A stretch of DNA of 64,000 bases from Didymodactylos carnosus (GCA_905250885.1 CAJNOQ010000036.1:1-64000); one strand, 5' to 3'. Counted from the stretch's first letter, positions 48,601 to 61,056 are shown. Notes: a model not told the origin generated them from the letters alone. Numbers and translations are program-made.

Positions 48601-51600
48601 GATATATTGTAGTAATTGTAGTTCACGAGGAAAAAGTAAACCAGAAAGTTAGAGAAAAACGAAACACTTACAGTGAAAACGAGCAAAAATGACATGCCTT
48701 CAATATTTTGGTTATAGGGGAAAAATCAAAGCATATACACCAGAAAGTGGAACGATTCTAACATTGAAACAGCAGATGGAAAAACTCAAATGTCAAAGTA
48801 TATAGAAAATTTTCTTTAGTGACCGAGTAATCTCGACATCCAATGCATATTTAAACATAATAATATCACTTCTTCTTTTCTCGTGCAGCTCATCAGCTAA
48901 GAACTAGACACAGACAGGTTCACCTTTAATCTTAGTACTAACTTTTCATATGTATGGACGCTTCCTTAGCTAAAAGGTATTATTGCTAAGGCTGCATCAT
49001 CCGAGGCTTGATTTGATGTTGGGAAAACGATGATGTTGTTAGTTGTTAAGAAGTCATTTTGTGGTAATGTCCAAATTTTGTGTTGTGAAAATGTTGATAT
49101 ACGAGTTAAAACAAGTAAACAACTAAAAAATAGAGTTAAATTATTTTATAAGATCTTTAATCAGCTGTTTCTGTACGTAGTCTAAAGCAAGAGTGTTGTT
49201 CAATGGTTTTTAACTATAATAGATTAAGAGGAAACGTTAGATATCTATCTCATAGATAGGTTCCTCTTGCCAATGGTCATTGAAAAATGACTGACTTTTT
49301 TTTCTACTTTAATCTTTTTAAAAAGTCGTGTTTGTGATCATGTTGAATATTTTTCATCTTGTTTCATTTAGGTGATGAGAAGTCGGGAGATACCTCCTTT
49401 ACGTCCACCAGATGTCGACACTTTTACTAATCATCATCATTTCGATGCAAATCGTAAGTGTAATTTTGTTTTATTTTTGTTTCTAGTTGTATGCAATACT
49501 TATTGTAAATGAAATGTTGGTAAAAAGGTGTGTTAGTCACCATATTTTTTCTTTTGCGTCTATCCATCTTCAGAAGTTTTACCTACTTCTTATCGATTGA
49601 AATTACACAATTTATCAAATTTTGGTGAACGTTTGACATCTAATATGAAAAAACAGCATCATCAACAACAACAGCAGCACCACCGTGTTTACGGTATGGA
49701 ATAGCAGCAAATAGTTGAACGGGAGAGAAAACATTTATTAATTGTTGTCTGCTTATCAGCTATTCTTCGCTTACGCTTGAAAACTTTTGTGTTTGTTTTT
49801 GTAGTAAAAAACAAAACAAAATCATTTCTCCTTAACATTAATCATGATAGTTTTAATCATTTTGGTTGTATCATGCTGTGCTTTGTCAGTAACTATACAG
49901 AGTTACTCTTGGTTGTCTTCTACGAAAAGAAATGGGCGATAAACAGTAAAAGACAGAAAAAAAATACAGTTTTCATTCTTTTACTTTAAGGTCATTCTGT
50001 CTCAAGTTAAAATAATTCATTATTTTTGTTGCACTTTTAGTTGATTATTAACTTAACTTGAAAAAAATGAACTATTTAAATCGTGTAGACTAAGAAAAAA
50101 GATGAGAAAAAAAGAATATAAGTGTTGTTGCATTAACTAATTGTAAGAGATAAAAATAGGAACAAATTATCCTAATAAAACAGACATGTATTTTTCAGTT
50201 GTTTTTTTAAAGAATCAGTAACGCTATCGAGAACTTTTAGTTTTTGCAAACTATGCACGATAGACCATACTTCTTCAAACAGCATTTGACCGTAACCTTA
50301 ACTTTAACCCTTTACTCTCTAAAAAAAAACGATACATTACCGTACTTTTTTCTGCTGGAAAAATGAAATGATATATAGATGGTGACAAATGTTTAAACCT
50401 TTTTTACAACGAAAACTTCAAAAAGGTTTCGTAGCGAGTAAGGAACCTTAAAAAGGTTTCGTATTTGAAAGAAGGTTTTGTACTGAACTACGGAACGATG
50501 CATGGTATCGCACAAACTCTGAAATCATTCAGTAAAAGATCTCAAGCGTTTGGTATGAAACCTTTCCAAGCGTACCAAACTCAAAATCTACTAAACGCTT
50601 GAGATCTTTTACTGAATGATTTCAGAGTTTGTGCGATACCACGCATGTAGTTCAGTACAAAACCTTCTTTCAAGTACGAAACCTTTTTAGGGTTCTTTAC
50701 TCACTAGTAAGGAAGTAATAGGTAGTAAAAAGGATCTAAGGTTTAAACATTTGTCGCCATCCATATACCTTTTTATTTTTCTAGCAGAAAAAAGTTCGGT
50801 AATGTACCTTTTTTTTAGAGAGTACGATCGACAATTAAAAAATACCGCGAAAAATACTACCATATACCAACATTCGATTAGAAAGGGTTAAACACTCCAG
50901 TAAAAAACAAATCTAGAGATTTCTGTCACGTTTTAGAATTCTACTGATTATTCAAATTAATTTGGGAAAAAAGATTTTCTAAAAAGAAACATAGATATTT
51001 ATTTGCTATTATATTTTCCTATATTCTTTCTAAAAATCATCTCATACTCAATTGCCAAGTAAATTAATGTCTGAAGTTGCTTAAACATCAAAAAAGTTAT
51101 TATTATTTTATTGATGAAAACAAATGATCTTTTTTTTATAAAAAAACTATTTATAAAAAACTAAAAAAAGAAAAATTAAACTTGAAACTAATGGAAAACA
51201 ACACTAAATTTTTGTTTATAATAGAATATTTTACTCTTTCTATTTAATTTCAGAGGGAAAAACATGAATATTTTATATTTTGTATATTTATGGAAGCAGA
51301 AAATATTTCTTTGAAAACTTATCTGCTAACAAGAGAGCGAGCAATGTATAAAAACAGAATGTGTTGCCTTCATCATAAGAGACAATAACAGCGTTTTATA
51401 TCCACTCTTTTTATTCAAAATGAAAAAAAGAAAAAAGTAATTTTTTGTTTTAATTGACTACGTCTTTACGTACTTTTATATCAGCATGACAGCAGCACCC
51501 AACAGAATCTCATTTTTCTTTTTAAATTTCATCACTTGTACCGTGTAAAGAGTGAGTATATTTAAGAAAAATATTTGAATACATTTTTTATCTGTTTTAA

Positions 51601-54600
51601 ACAACGTCTAAATATTTAGATTTGTAATATTTTGATTTATGTACTATGCATTTTTTTGTATGACAGATAGCCGCGTTTGAGAATTAAATAATAATCTTTT
51701 CAATTTCTGTGACACTTCGATATAAAGTGATATTGAAAAAAACAATGCAACTAAGATAATGTATCAATGAAGAATTATTGTCGACAGACGTCTTATCGTT
51801 TAAACGAGTCAGTTAATTTAACAATGACAGAAACTATCATATAGATTGCTTTACCTTTTCTAGCAAAAAAGCAAGAAGAATCATGAATTTTTGTATTATA
51901 ATATACCATAATGAGTCTAAACTTATACTGATACCATTAAGGCTCTCCCTCCATCCAAAAAATATTTTTTCTAAAATCTATACATCATTCGATAGTCCCA
52001 AGTATCAGCTTTTGAATGCGCTATAGTTTTTAGTCTTAACGATGGATTTTGATGATTTTTTAGAGGTTTTTCCCAATGGACCGTGCACAAAAAATTGGTT
52101 TTTCTTGTAAAAATCTGCTTATACAGATAAATTAACAGTCGATGACTGTGTCGGAGAGTAGAACACACATGTCTTTACACATGTTCATTCGATTCAACGT
52201 AGTCTACAACCTATAGTTTTGCTTCTTCCTTGACATCATCTCTTTTAAGAAATAGGTCGGCATTTCCCAGATTTCTCTGCCATCTTAAGTGTCAAAGTTC
52301 CCGGATGTAGCCAAGAGTTGATACTACAATTTACCAAACGCATGTTTCTGATTTCCCGCTTAGTTTCTGAGAAAAATTAAAAGTTTCTGAAAATTTCAGA
52401 AAAACTCAGCTTGCTGAAAATAAAAAACTAGTTAGATTTTGGAACTAGTTTTAAAGAGTTTTCGAATTTCGAAAATTTTTTATTTTTCTGAGAAACTAAG
52501 CAGAAAATCAGAAACTTTCCTCTGTTAAATTGTAGTATCACCTCTTGGCTACATTTTAAGATCAACCCGAGAACTTTGACACTTAAGATGGCGGAGAAAT
52601 CTGGGAAATACCGACACCTACTTTTTGGCCATCTTTTATGGATAATTCTGGAAAAATACGAGATACCAAGCGGAAAATTTTGCTGTAATCCAATCGTGAT
52701 ATGAGTAACATTTGCTAAAAATTTCATCGAGATCGGACATTCCATATTGAAAATAGATTTCTGAGGGGAGAGAGGGAGACTTAAAACAGAAAATTTTACA
52801 CATATCCATCTTACTTGTCCTTTTCCAGAAGAACTTTGTTAGTATTAAAGAAGTGTTATGATAGATATGTTTTCTCTAATCGTTTGCTACTTTTCTCATC
52901 ATCTGTGGGTATCGCGTGTATTTCATTAAAAAGAATTTCTGTTGTTTTGTAATAAGCATTTGTTTTATTTACTTTTTATAGACTTTTCTATGCTTTCTCA
53001 ATTTTACGTACATCTTATGTGTGTGTATATGTATATAATTTTCTCCTCTATTTCTGACCATTTAACCTAACAAAAAATTGATTTCATTCTAATTTATTAG
53101 CACTCAACTTTACAACAACAAATAATACAACAACCAATTCACATAGACCAATAATATGCAATGAAAAAATTATTACAGATGAATGGGCTAAAAAATTATC
53201 ATCAACAAAAGATACCACAATAATAACTCCTCAAGGTATGATGACCGAATAGTTGTTTTCAGAACATATGAATTTTGAAATAATTCGAAAAGAATGAATT
53301 ATAACTGCGGTAAGTAAAGAGAAGACGGAGGGGAGAGAAATAAGCGATAAACAATAGAAACAGTGTATATCATTAATCTTATTAGACGGAACAAAAATCG
53401 TGTTTATTCTAACTGTAAACTTCAATATTTAAAGGTGATAGAGTCTAGTCTGTTTTTGCATATTAAATAATACGCTTGATTGTCTTATTCAAATGAAACC
53501 TCTTACCGTTTGTTATTCATTTCTACCAGAGTTTATTATTATTAATATTATTATTATTATTATTATTGTTTTACTCTTGTTGCGTGCCTGCATCATTCAA
53601 AGAGGCAAAAAAAAAATCAGACTCATCCGTGACATGTTCACTCGCAGTATATTTTTGTCTAACCTGTGGAAAAAAAGTGACTTTTTTTCCGCATCAACCA
53701 GATACTAATTTTTTAACCCTTTACCACCACCACCCCCCACCCCCCTTGGTCACTGGAGTGACTATTTGTAGATCGATGGCAAAAAATTAAGAAAGCATGG
53801 AATTTAAAAACTTTGGGAAAATGTCTGGTAGCGAACTCTATAAGCTATCGATTGGTAAAAGAAATATTTTGTTACATTGTTTTGTCTCCGAAAAAGATGA
53901 ATTACAAATGAATAGGAAATGACTTGAAAAAGTCCCATTTTGGGCTTTCGTAAATTTGATATAGTTCGACCAAAAAACGTCGCAGAGAGTTCGGGACATC
54001 TCATTTTGTAGAGAATTGTTTGCTCTATCATTCTGCGTAGTTTGAAAAACTTTTATTCGCATGTTCTAGGTGCCGGAAAACTAGGATTTTGGTTTTCTAG
54101 AAAACTCTATTATTGGGAATCCAGTGATGATTTTTATTTTCGCAGATCCTAGTTAGCAACAATTTTCCCTACTCAAGCCACTATTTGAATTCTTTTTAGT
54201 GTTTATGGTTGCGGAAAAAACACCCAATTGATCAGTTTTTGTAACCACTGTAGATTTCCAGCATCTATAACCTGCAAATAAACTACATAGAATGATAGAG
54301 CAAACAATTGAGAGGAGACACCAGTACTTGTTTCATCAGTGGCTCTTCTGGAATCGCTGTGTGAGGGAGGAGGGGGGTAAAAGGTTAAATTGAAAAAATT
54401 TATATTTATACTTACTAACTTTTCCTTTTCCATAGTTTAGTATGATATAAATAATGGTTATAATAATCTCAATAGACGCAAAACAGCGTCTCGATTTTTG
54501 GACAGAAGAAAAAGAAAAAAAATAAGAAAGAAAGAACGAATGAGTGTTTATAATTAAAATTTAAAAAGAAAAAGAAAAAAGCCCACGAAAACTTAGAAAT

Positions 54601-57600
54601 TGTTCAACATTTGTACGTGGGTTGTTGTTCGTTAATAATTCCACAAATTCATCTTTCTAAAATTGCCTTGTATATACTGTAAAATGAATAAAATATGGAT
54701 ATAGACTTTTTTTCTAAGTTTGATATTTTTTCTGTTTCTTACAAACCCGAATAACATACGTTTGATAAATATATTTTTTGTGTTCAACAAGTGTAAAACA
54801 TTTCTTTTAGAAAATACGCTACAATTTCGACCGGTAATACCACGACGAAATTCAAGTACATCATCTTCTCGACTACATTCAAATCTACTAACAACTATAA
54901 GTACCAACACGCAACCGTTTAACACAAATAACCACAATCATACCGATCTAATAAATAAACGTACTCATTACGATTTAGATCTTGATAATGATGAAGGAAC
55001 CGATAGTGCGATTGAATCAAGATCATTATCTATAAATACATCAGACGAGGGACTATCACAAGAGGTGCATATAAACGATTGAAAATTATTTTTTTAATTA
55101 TTATTTTTCATTATTATCATTTTTGTTTTTTTTTAATATGTTTTTTCTCTTTTTTTAGCAAGATTCTAATAATCCGTTAAAAAAACCCATACGTTCTCTT
55201 CACAGTAGTTCAACAAGACGAAAAGCTGATAAAATATTTAGTGATTTTGAATCAATATCAACAAGAACATTAACACCTGAAAATAGTAACGAAAGTGGAG
55301 TTTATTCACAATATTCATCTGGACGAGAATTAGACAATACATATCAGAATAATTCTAATAATCATAATAATGAAAATATAGATGATGCAATTATAAGGTA
55401 CAGATACGAATTATAAATATTTACAGAATATTATATATAAATCTTCTTTTTTTCATATAGATCAAATCGTACAATAGTCAAAGATCAATTATTTTCAACA
55501 AAACCTCGTCTAGCTCGTTCCGGTTTAAAAAATAAACAACAACTACTTACGGATCTTTCATCATCAAAACAACTAGATTATAATCCTACATTTCGATCAC
55601 CACCATCAAGTACAAATGTTGAAATTGTTGGTAAAGGCTATATGGATGATCGACCAAGAAGATTGTCAGCAGACACTGACGAAAAACCATTGATTAATAA
55701 AAATCGTGCAAAAATAATCAAAGGTATATACATAGACACATGTACACGCAAGAAAAGAAACGTTAATATTTTGATATATATATTTCTTTTCTTTTAATGT
55801 ATTGTTAAGGATCTGTAATTACGACGCCTTTGGGTGTAGCATCCCATACAAATGTTGGTAGTGAAGATACCATTGGTGATGATGGACAAGAAATTGGTGT
55901 TATTGGAAAAGGTAAAATAAAAATTTCTTTTTTCTTTATTTTAATCCAATAAGTGTATGATTGAATTTTGTTAAGCGGTTTATCTTCCAATGCGAACAAA
56001 CCGTGCAGACTCTGATCCATCAAAAATAATAAACTATTCACAACAACAAAAATTATCTAAACGAAACGATAGTGAAATATTTTCCGATTTTGATAGTGAT
56101 ACAAAAGAAAACGAAAGTGTAAGTATCTTAAATTGTATTAGAAAAAGAATTCAAAAGAAAGTTTTATTAAAGTAAAACAATTTTCTATCTGTTTCACCTA
56201 TCAATAAAAAAGTCATAACTCGCTCAGAATACACCTAAACGACTTGAAAATTTCGGAATATAATCGATGTTTGATATCCGGTATGATTATACAATATACT
56301 ATTATCATCTAATTGAGACATTCTTTGGATTACCAGATATTTGGGCGCGCGACACTTGAGTGCCGACATGTGGGCGCATGTACCACAAAAGCATTCAGTA
56401 AGAGTGCATTTGTTAAAGTATGATGCATAACGATAACATTTTCTTTAAACAAACTTAGTACGGTGTGAGAGTTTTTTCTATATTACTCATATCCAACTAT
56501 AATCACTTTTTGTTTAATCTTCATCGATACTCATCCTCACCCACACCCGCACCGCGCCTTTGAATCTCAACTGTCGTTGGGCCCAAATGTCAGCATACCC
56601 ATTCTTTGTTTTGTGATTTTATGGAAAACTCTTTTTTCGGAGAATCAGTCATTTTTAAGAAAACTGTGCTAAGTTTTCTAAACAGGAAATTATAGAAAAG
56701 ATCAAATTGATTATATCGTGAGATTTTCAAGTTATTTCAGTCTATTCTGAGTGAGTTATGACCTTTTATTGTTAGATGAAACATCAAAAATTCTTTACTT
56801 TAGTAAAACTTGCTTTTCACTGGATTTTTGAATAAACGTTGTCATTAGATAAAGGGTGATGGATTAAATATGTAACACGCATTTTTAAGGTTATCTGGAG
56901 TCAGGGTTATGAAATTAGGACTCTTAGGAAATTTGTTGAGCCGCCTAGTCTACTATAAAATTCAAGAACTAAAAAAAGTTCTTAAGGTTAAGTTTAAGTT
57001 GACTTTCGTTCTGAAAAGGACACCCAAAATAGATTTTTCTAATGCGTACTTTATGACAGTATAGTCTCAGGTTTCCTCTGCAATATGTAGGTGTTTTTTC
57101 GATTTTGAAACAAAACATGCACATCCGTTGTATCATGAAATAGATAGTACTGAATATGATGAAAATAATGATAATATTATTTTAAAGCTGGTTGATCTTG
57201 GTCATTCATTATCAGCATCATTTCGTTTACGTGTTCAACAAAAAACTCAAGAAAAAATTGAACAAAAAGAACGACGTCGTCAAGAACGTGAAATTAAACG
57301 TCGTCAAGAATATTTTCAACCAAAATCGAATTTGACAAATAATTCAAATCAAGCAATGTATGATGATCAACAACAACCACCAACATCATCCACATGCACA
57401 AGTCGTTACTCATCAAATCCTGATTTATCATCAATAACAACAAATAGTGATTTACCTCCAACACCGAGACGAATGATTATCAATGATAGTAATAATAATG
57501 TTCTACCGAATGTTGCTTCTCAAAAACTAAAAATTTATAAAAATTCGTGAGTGTATTATTTAAATTAAATATATTTTGATTCTAATATAATAGACAAATA

Positions 57601-59892
57601 TTAATTCTAGTATGGCAAGATCACAAACATTTAATAATCGACGTGATTTATCTACAACTGAACAACGACTCACATTCAATAGACCATTGTCAGAAGATCG
57701 TGTTACAGAACAATTAAGAAATCCAGAAGCTGTTTACAGAGAAGCCATGGAATCAATTGCATCCGATGATTGGTAAATCGAAAAAATAAAGAAGCTCAAT
57801 TGAAAAATATTGAATAGTTATCGTCTTTTTTATTTTTTTAGGGAAAGAAAATGTTCAGGTTTAGGTCTATTACAACGTTTAGTTGCGCAATATCCAGATT
57901 TAATAACACAAAATATTCATCAAGTTGTTCTTGTTTTAATCCAAGAAGTAAGAAGAAATTTTAATTTTTAATAGCTATATGATTTCTTTTTAGTTAGAAT
58001 ATTCAATTTTAGGTAAAAAATCTTCGATCTCAAGTAGCTCGTTTTGCAATATCAACATTTTCTGATATGTTTAAACATTTAAAACGAAATATGGATCTTG
58101 AACTAGATTTAACTGTAAAAGCATTATTACAGAAGAATGGTGAAACTGTTGACTTTTTTCGGTAAAAAATTAATAATAATATAACTAGTTATCTTCAACA
58201 AAATATTTCTTTATTCAGATCAGATACAGAAAAATGTTTACAAACAATGATTGATAATGTAACAACTCAAAAAGCATTACAAGCATTGATTGCTGGTGGT
58301 GCTAGGTATTATTCCTTTATTCTTATTATTATTATTATTACATATGACTATTTTGTTTTTATTTGTTTTTTCAAATATTAGTCATCGTAATCCTGCTGTT
58401 CGCAAAGCATCAGCACAATACATCTATATTGTGTGTGAAAAAATGGGTCCGGGTAAAATTCTTAGTGGAATTAAAGATATAACAGAACGTGTATTACAAG
58501 TCGCAGCACAATTTGTATCCGATGGACCACCAGAAATAAGGTAAAATATAAAAATATATTTTTTTATAACTGATAATTAAAATCATTTTGTTATTGGTCA
58601 TTGTAGATGGTATGGTAAAAAAATTTATCAAATGTTAATGTCGTATGATGAATTAGATAATATGATGCAACGATATTTAAATCCTACAACATATAAACAC
58701 ATGAGAGAAGTATTAGATGCAATAAGAGTCAAAGTAAGAAAAGTCATGGTAGATCATGTACGAAATAATCGATTTCTCTTGATTTATTTAGGGTGTTGGC
58801 GAAACGCCCAGTGAATCAGCTCGTAATAATGGTAGACGAGCATTACCAACAGATAAAAGTGGTTCAACCGGGTATGAAATGAATAATGATTATTTATTTA
58901 TTTTTAAATGAATTGATTGTTTAGAAATTTAACATCAAATCAATTTCCATCTATTCGAAAAATGAATAGTGCTGATCAAGCAGAGCAAATAAGAAATATT
59001 GTTAAACAAATGCGTAGTACAGATTTTCGTCAACGAATGGAGGGTATTGAACAGTTTCAAAAATTGTGTGAATTAGAAACAGATACAGCTATAAGCTCTC
59101 TTGTACAGGTTAGTATTTTTTACTGCATATCCCTACTCATTTGTATCAGAATCAATTATGTTTCAGATATTTGATGCTTTCAATGATTGTTTGTCTGATA
59201 TGAATTCAAAAGTAACACTAAAGTCGTTGAATACCATGCATCAAATGGTCCCAATATTAGGTGATTCACTATCGAACGTAATTAATTCAACACTGCCAAT
59301 TATAGCACAAAATATTGCGTCAAAAAATAATGAAATATCACAGTTAGCATCGGATATTATCGATGCAGCTATTGAATATATTGGTCAGTATTCTTTTACA
59401 TCTAGAATCAAGTGATTGCCATTTTTTTCTTTTATCTTGTAGATAGTGGGGTTTTACTGCAACCATTGTGTGCACTTAGTCAAACGAGTAATCTACGTGT
59501 TAGGCCTGAAATTGTGCTCAAATTAGCTTGTAAGACTCTATATTGAGTAATCTAAATCAGATAACAATAACGTATTGAGTATTTTAGCTATCGTTCCAAA
59601 AGTATGCCAACGACGTCAAAAACAAGTAGAAATTCATTTATTACCAACATATTGGAAATTATTAGCATTATTACGTGGACAAAGTTCTTCAACATTAAAT
59701 AACGCTAATACAACAATGACAACATCATCCGCTGGCGTTGGTAATTTAAATTCATCTATTCATATTCTAACGACAGCATTGTACACTGAACTCGGCTCAG
59801 TATTAATTGAAAAAGCTAACGCATCATCAGCTGTTGCACCAAAAAATGTTCAATTATTAAGAGAATTATGTACGAATATTGATGCCGTATAA
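39699..59892 (+). CDS. TOGARAM1: TOGARAM1/crescerin orthologue, TOG-array protein, 1,830 aa
   Basis: Exons: 39699-40536, 41280-41779, 41921-42598, 49372-49453, 49574-49693, 53101-53235, 54811-55064, 55159-55397, 55461-55723, 55810-55911, 55976-56118, 57071-57546, 57611-57772, 57842-57947, 58013-58161, 58219-58305, 58382-58540, 58607-58733, 58792-58871, 58925-59108, 59167-59383, 59443-59529, 59588-59892. All phases join, and 5,493 nt equals 1,831 codons with stop. Exon 1 is TOG1 and exons 2-3 TOG2 (RNILPVLTDEG, human RKTLPRLTEQG). A Ser/Asn-rich linker carries NESGVYSQ and VEIVGKG, both shared with human. Exons 12 or 13-19 are TOG3 (RNPAVRKASAQYI, LSGIKDITERVLQVAAQF, KGVGETPSESARNNGRR). Exons 20-23 are TOG4 (IFDAFNDCLSDMNSKVTL, LLQPLC). 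TOG domains bind tubulin; crescerin proteins promote microtubule growth inside cilia (known in vertebrates and C. elegans). Human TOGARAM1 has about 1,720 aa. Confidence 0.93.
44690..45125. repeat. Inverted repeat built of TGATCAGTA / ATTTTACTGACCATTT words
   Basis: The left half repeats AAATGATCAGTAxxAAT words and the right half repeats their complements (CTGACCATTTTATCTATTTT). The whole forms an imperfect foldback of about 435 bp. Very AT-rich and non-coding. Confidence 0.55.
46154..47382. mobile_element. Inverted-repeat element, about 1.23 kb, in TOGARAM1 intron 3
   Basis: The arms at 46154-46285 and 47252-47382 pair over about 130 bp, with shared TCTACTTGAAGAAATTCTGA, TGCAGCCAGTTT and CACGAATCTAATATCTG-like blocks. 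The interior has no transposase; the 66-codon frame at 46882-47082 is Lys/Asn-rich repeat. A second palindrome sits at 47085-47229 next to the right arm. Confidence 0.8.
47085..47229. mobile_element. Nested palindromic MITE, 145 bp
   Basis: The arms at 47085-47129 and 47186-47229 are nearly exact complements (AATTATTGAGCATTAACGAA and on through TTGGCTTTTATTG). It lies within the larger inverted-repeat element and so was inserted later. Confidence 0.85.
48377..48610. mobile_element. Palindromic MITE with 42-bp arms
   Basis: The arms at 48377-48418 and 48569-48610 pair (AATAGATTTGTATGGCGTCT against the complement of ACGTCATACAAATCTAT). Weaker pairing may extend outward to about 48350 and 48635. 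Non-coding. Confidence 0.75.
50308..50887. mobile_element. TTAA-flanked palindromic element with CCCTTT ends, 580 bp
   Basis: TTAA occurs directly on both sides (50304-50307 and 50888-50891), and the ends read CCCTTTACTCTC and, reverse-complemented, CCCTTTCTAATC. From about 50314 to 50823 the element is a near-complete palindrome, with ATTCAGTAAAAGATCTCAAG and AACCTTCTTTCAA-type blocks on both arms. TTAA duplication and CCC ends fit a piggyBac-like MITE. It lies in TOGARAM1 intron 5. Confidence 0.8.
51941..52780. mobile_element. TTAA-flanked palindromic element with C-rich/G-rich ends, 840 bp
   Basis: TTAA lies at 51937-51940 and 52781-52784. The left end reads GGCTCTCCCTCC and the right end GGGAGAGAGGGAGAC. 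The inner arms at 52247-52340 and 52510-52625 pair (TTTCTCTGCCATCTTAAGTG against the complement of CACTTAAGATGGCGGAGAAA). The right end resembles sequence at 32.0 and 33.95 kb. Non-coding. Confidence 0.75.
53532..53570. repeat. (TTA)n-type microsatellite
   Basis: ATT/TTA trinucleotide run in TOGARAM1 intron 6. The short ORFs crossing it are repeat artefacts. Confidence 0.85.
53717..54382. mobile_element. TTAA-flanked palindromic element with CCCTTTACC ends, 666 bp
   Basis: TTAA flanks both sides (53713-53716 and 54383-54386). The left end is CCCTTTACCACCACC and the right end GGGGGGTAAAAGG. The inner arms around 54012-54043 and 54282-54315 pair (TTGTTTGCTCTATCATTCT against AGAATGATAGAGCAAACAA). 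It contains TCTCATTTTGTAGAGAA, which is also in the element at 10698-11063. Its ends match those of 50308-50887. piggyBac-like MITE by TTAA site and CCC ends. Confidence 0.8.
56191..56782. mobile_element. Palindromic element, about 590 bp, in TOGARAM1 intron 11
   Basis: Inverted ends: GTTTCACCTATCAATAAAAA on the left against the complement of TTTATTGTTAGATGAAAC on the right. AGTCATAACTCGCTCAGAAT pairs with ATTCTGAGTGAGTTATGACC. The arms are about 85 bp and the middle is unpaired, with some GC-rich words (about 56340-56590). It lies in the only large (0.95 kb) intron of the 3' half of the gene. Confidence 0.75.
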
Positions 59893-60660
59893 CGATTATT
59901 CTTTATTTTGTTTTTATAATTATTTTTTCTCCATAAAGTGTTATGCATATACATACCATACCGTACAGCTCAAATTTCTTAGTCTGAAATATTCGTTAAT
60001 TCAGGCGCATTACCATTGACTTGAAACAAAATTATTCTTTATTCTCAATTATTCTATATTTACATAACTGACAACCGGCGGTTCATCTGATATGAATCTC
60101 TAAAGACTCTCACATGAAGTCTAACGTTCAGCTCATTCAAAATTGAAATTAGTTCTTATCATCACTAGTCTGATGGTATTTGTCGTCGAACTATATTTTG
60201 AAATTGCAAGTTATTGCTTTTACTTGATGGCTATGAATCTGTAGTGTCAATGAGTTGGTCTATTTTCTTTTTTCTTTTTGCTGTATGTATATCTTTCAAG
60301 AGTTGTGATTCTTTTTTTTACTTCTCTATCCTCGATCTGTTCAGATCTAGACTTGTTTTGGTTTTTTCCTTAATTGTTCCATTCATCTGTCGGTTCCCTC
60401 TCTTCTTCCACACACTTCTGTATATTTTTCATACACAATATACTTAAAACTATCTTCACATTTTTCACGATATATGCTCAACCAGTTTATATAGGCGAGA
60501 CTATAACAGTGCGCGCGTGTTCAAAACAGTGACATTCATTATGGGCGTTTGCTCGGAGTTTTGGAACTCTTACTACAATAAGAACATTCTCTATATCTTC
60601 TGTGATTTATGTTTGTTTTTTTCGTATTATGTTTTTATTTTACTATACTATATACATCCG

Positions 60661-60682
60661 TGTGTGTGTGTGCGTGTGTGTG
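60661..60682. repeat. (GT)n microsatellite
   Basis: A GT run with one interruption (GTGTGTGTGTGCGTGTGTGT) in the intergenic region. Confidence 0.9.
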
Positions 60683-61056
60683 TATTTTCTCATGAGCTCG
60701 CGCGTGCTTTTTCTTGTTTGCAGTGGCATTTCGCTAATGTAAATGATAGTGGGATAATGATATGAACAAGAGAAAATATGGTCTTCATTTTCTTTATTGT
60801 AACGAACTTTTTATTTGATATCTTATAAGAAATCTATACAGCATCAAAATAAAGTTTGAATGAATACAGAAATAGTGTGTACGCTTTGTATAGTAACATC
60901 TAATTGTCAACCAGGAATGTTGGGATCTTAAGCTTTTTGAGTCATCTCAATGACCCCTAAAACTTTCGTTTCTTACACTCTTATTTTTCTTATGCATAGC
61001 ATCCGTCGGATTTATTAGTAAAGTAGAAAACAAATAGATTTAAAAGAACATCACAG

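Larger units (their letters stand above)
42599..49371 (+). other. 6.8-kb intron 3 of TOGARAM1
   Basis: Joins TOG2 to the linker in phase 0 (donor GTAAAC at 42599, acceptor TTTAG ending at 49371). It contains palindromic elements at 44.7-45.1, 46.15-47.38 and 48.38-48.61 kb. The remainder (42.7-44.6, 45.2-46.1, 47.4-48.3 and 48.7-49.3 kb) is AT-rich sequence in which I see no gene; short frames there look like chance. Confidence 0.7.
49694..53100 (+). other. 3.4-kb intron 5 of TOGARAM1
   Basis: Phase-1 intron, donor GTATGG at 49694, acceptor TTATTAG ending at 53100. Two palindromic TTAA-type elements (50.3-50.9 and 51.94-52.78 kb) account for about 1.4 kb. 49.7-50.3, 50.9-51.9 and 52.8-53.1 kb hold nothing I recognise. 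Confidence 0.7.

Noticed and set aside
60214-60765. Two 77-82-codon plus ORFs after TOGARAM1
   Set aside because: Phe/Ser/Leu-rich translation of T-rich DNA that includes the GT microsatellite; no motif.
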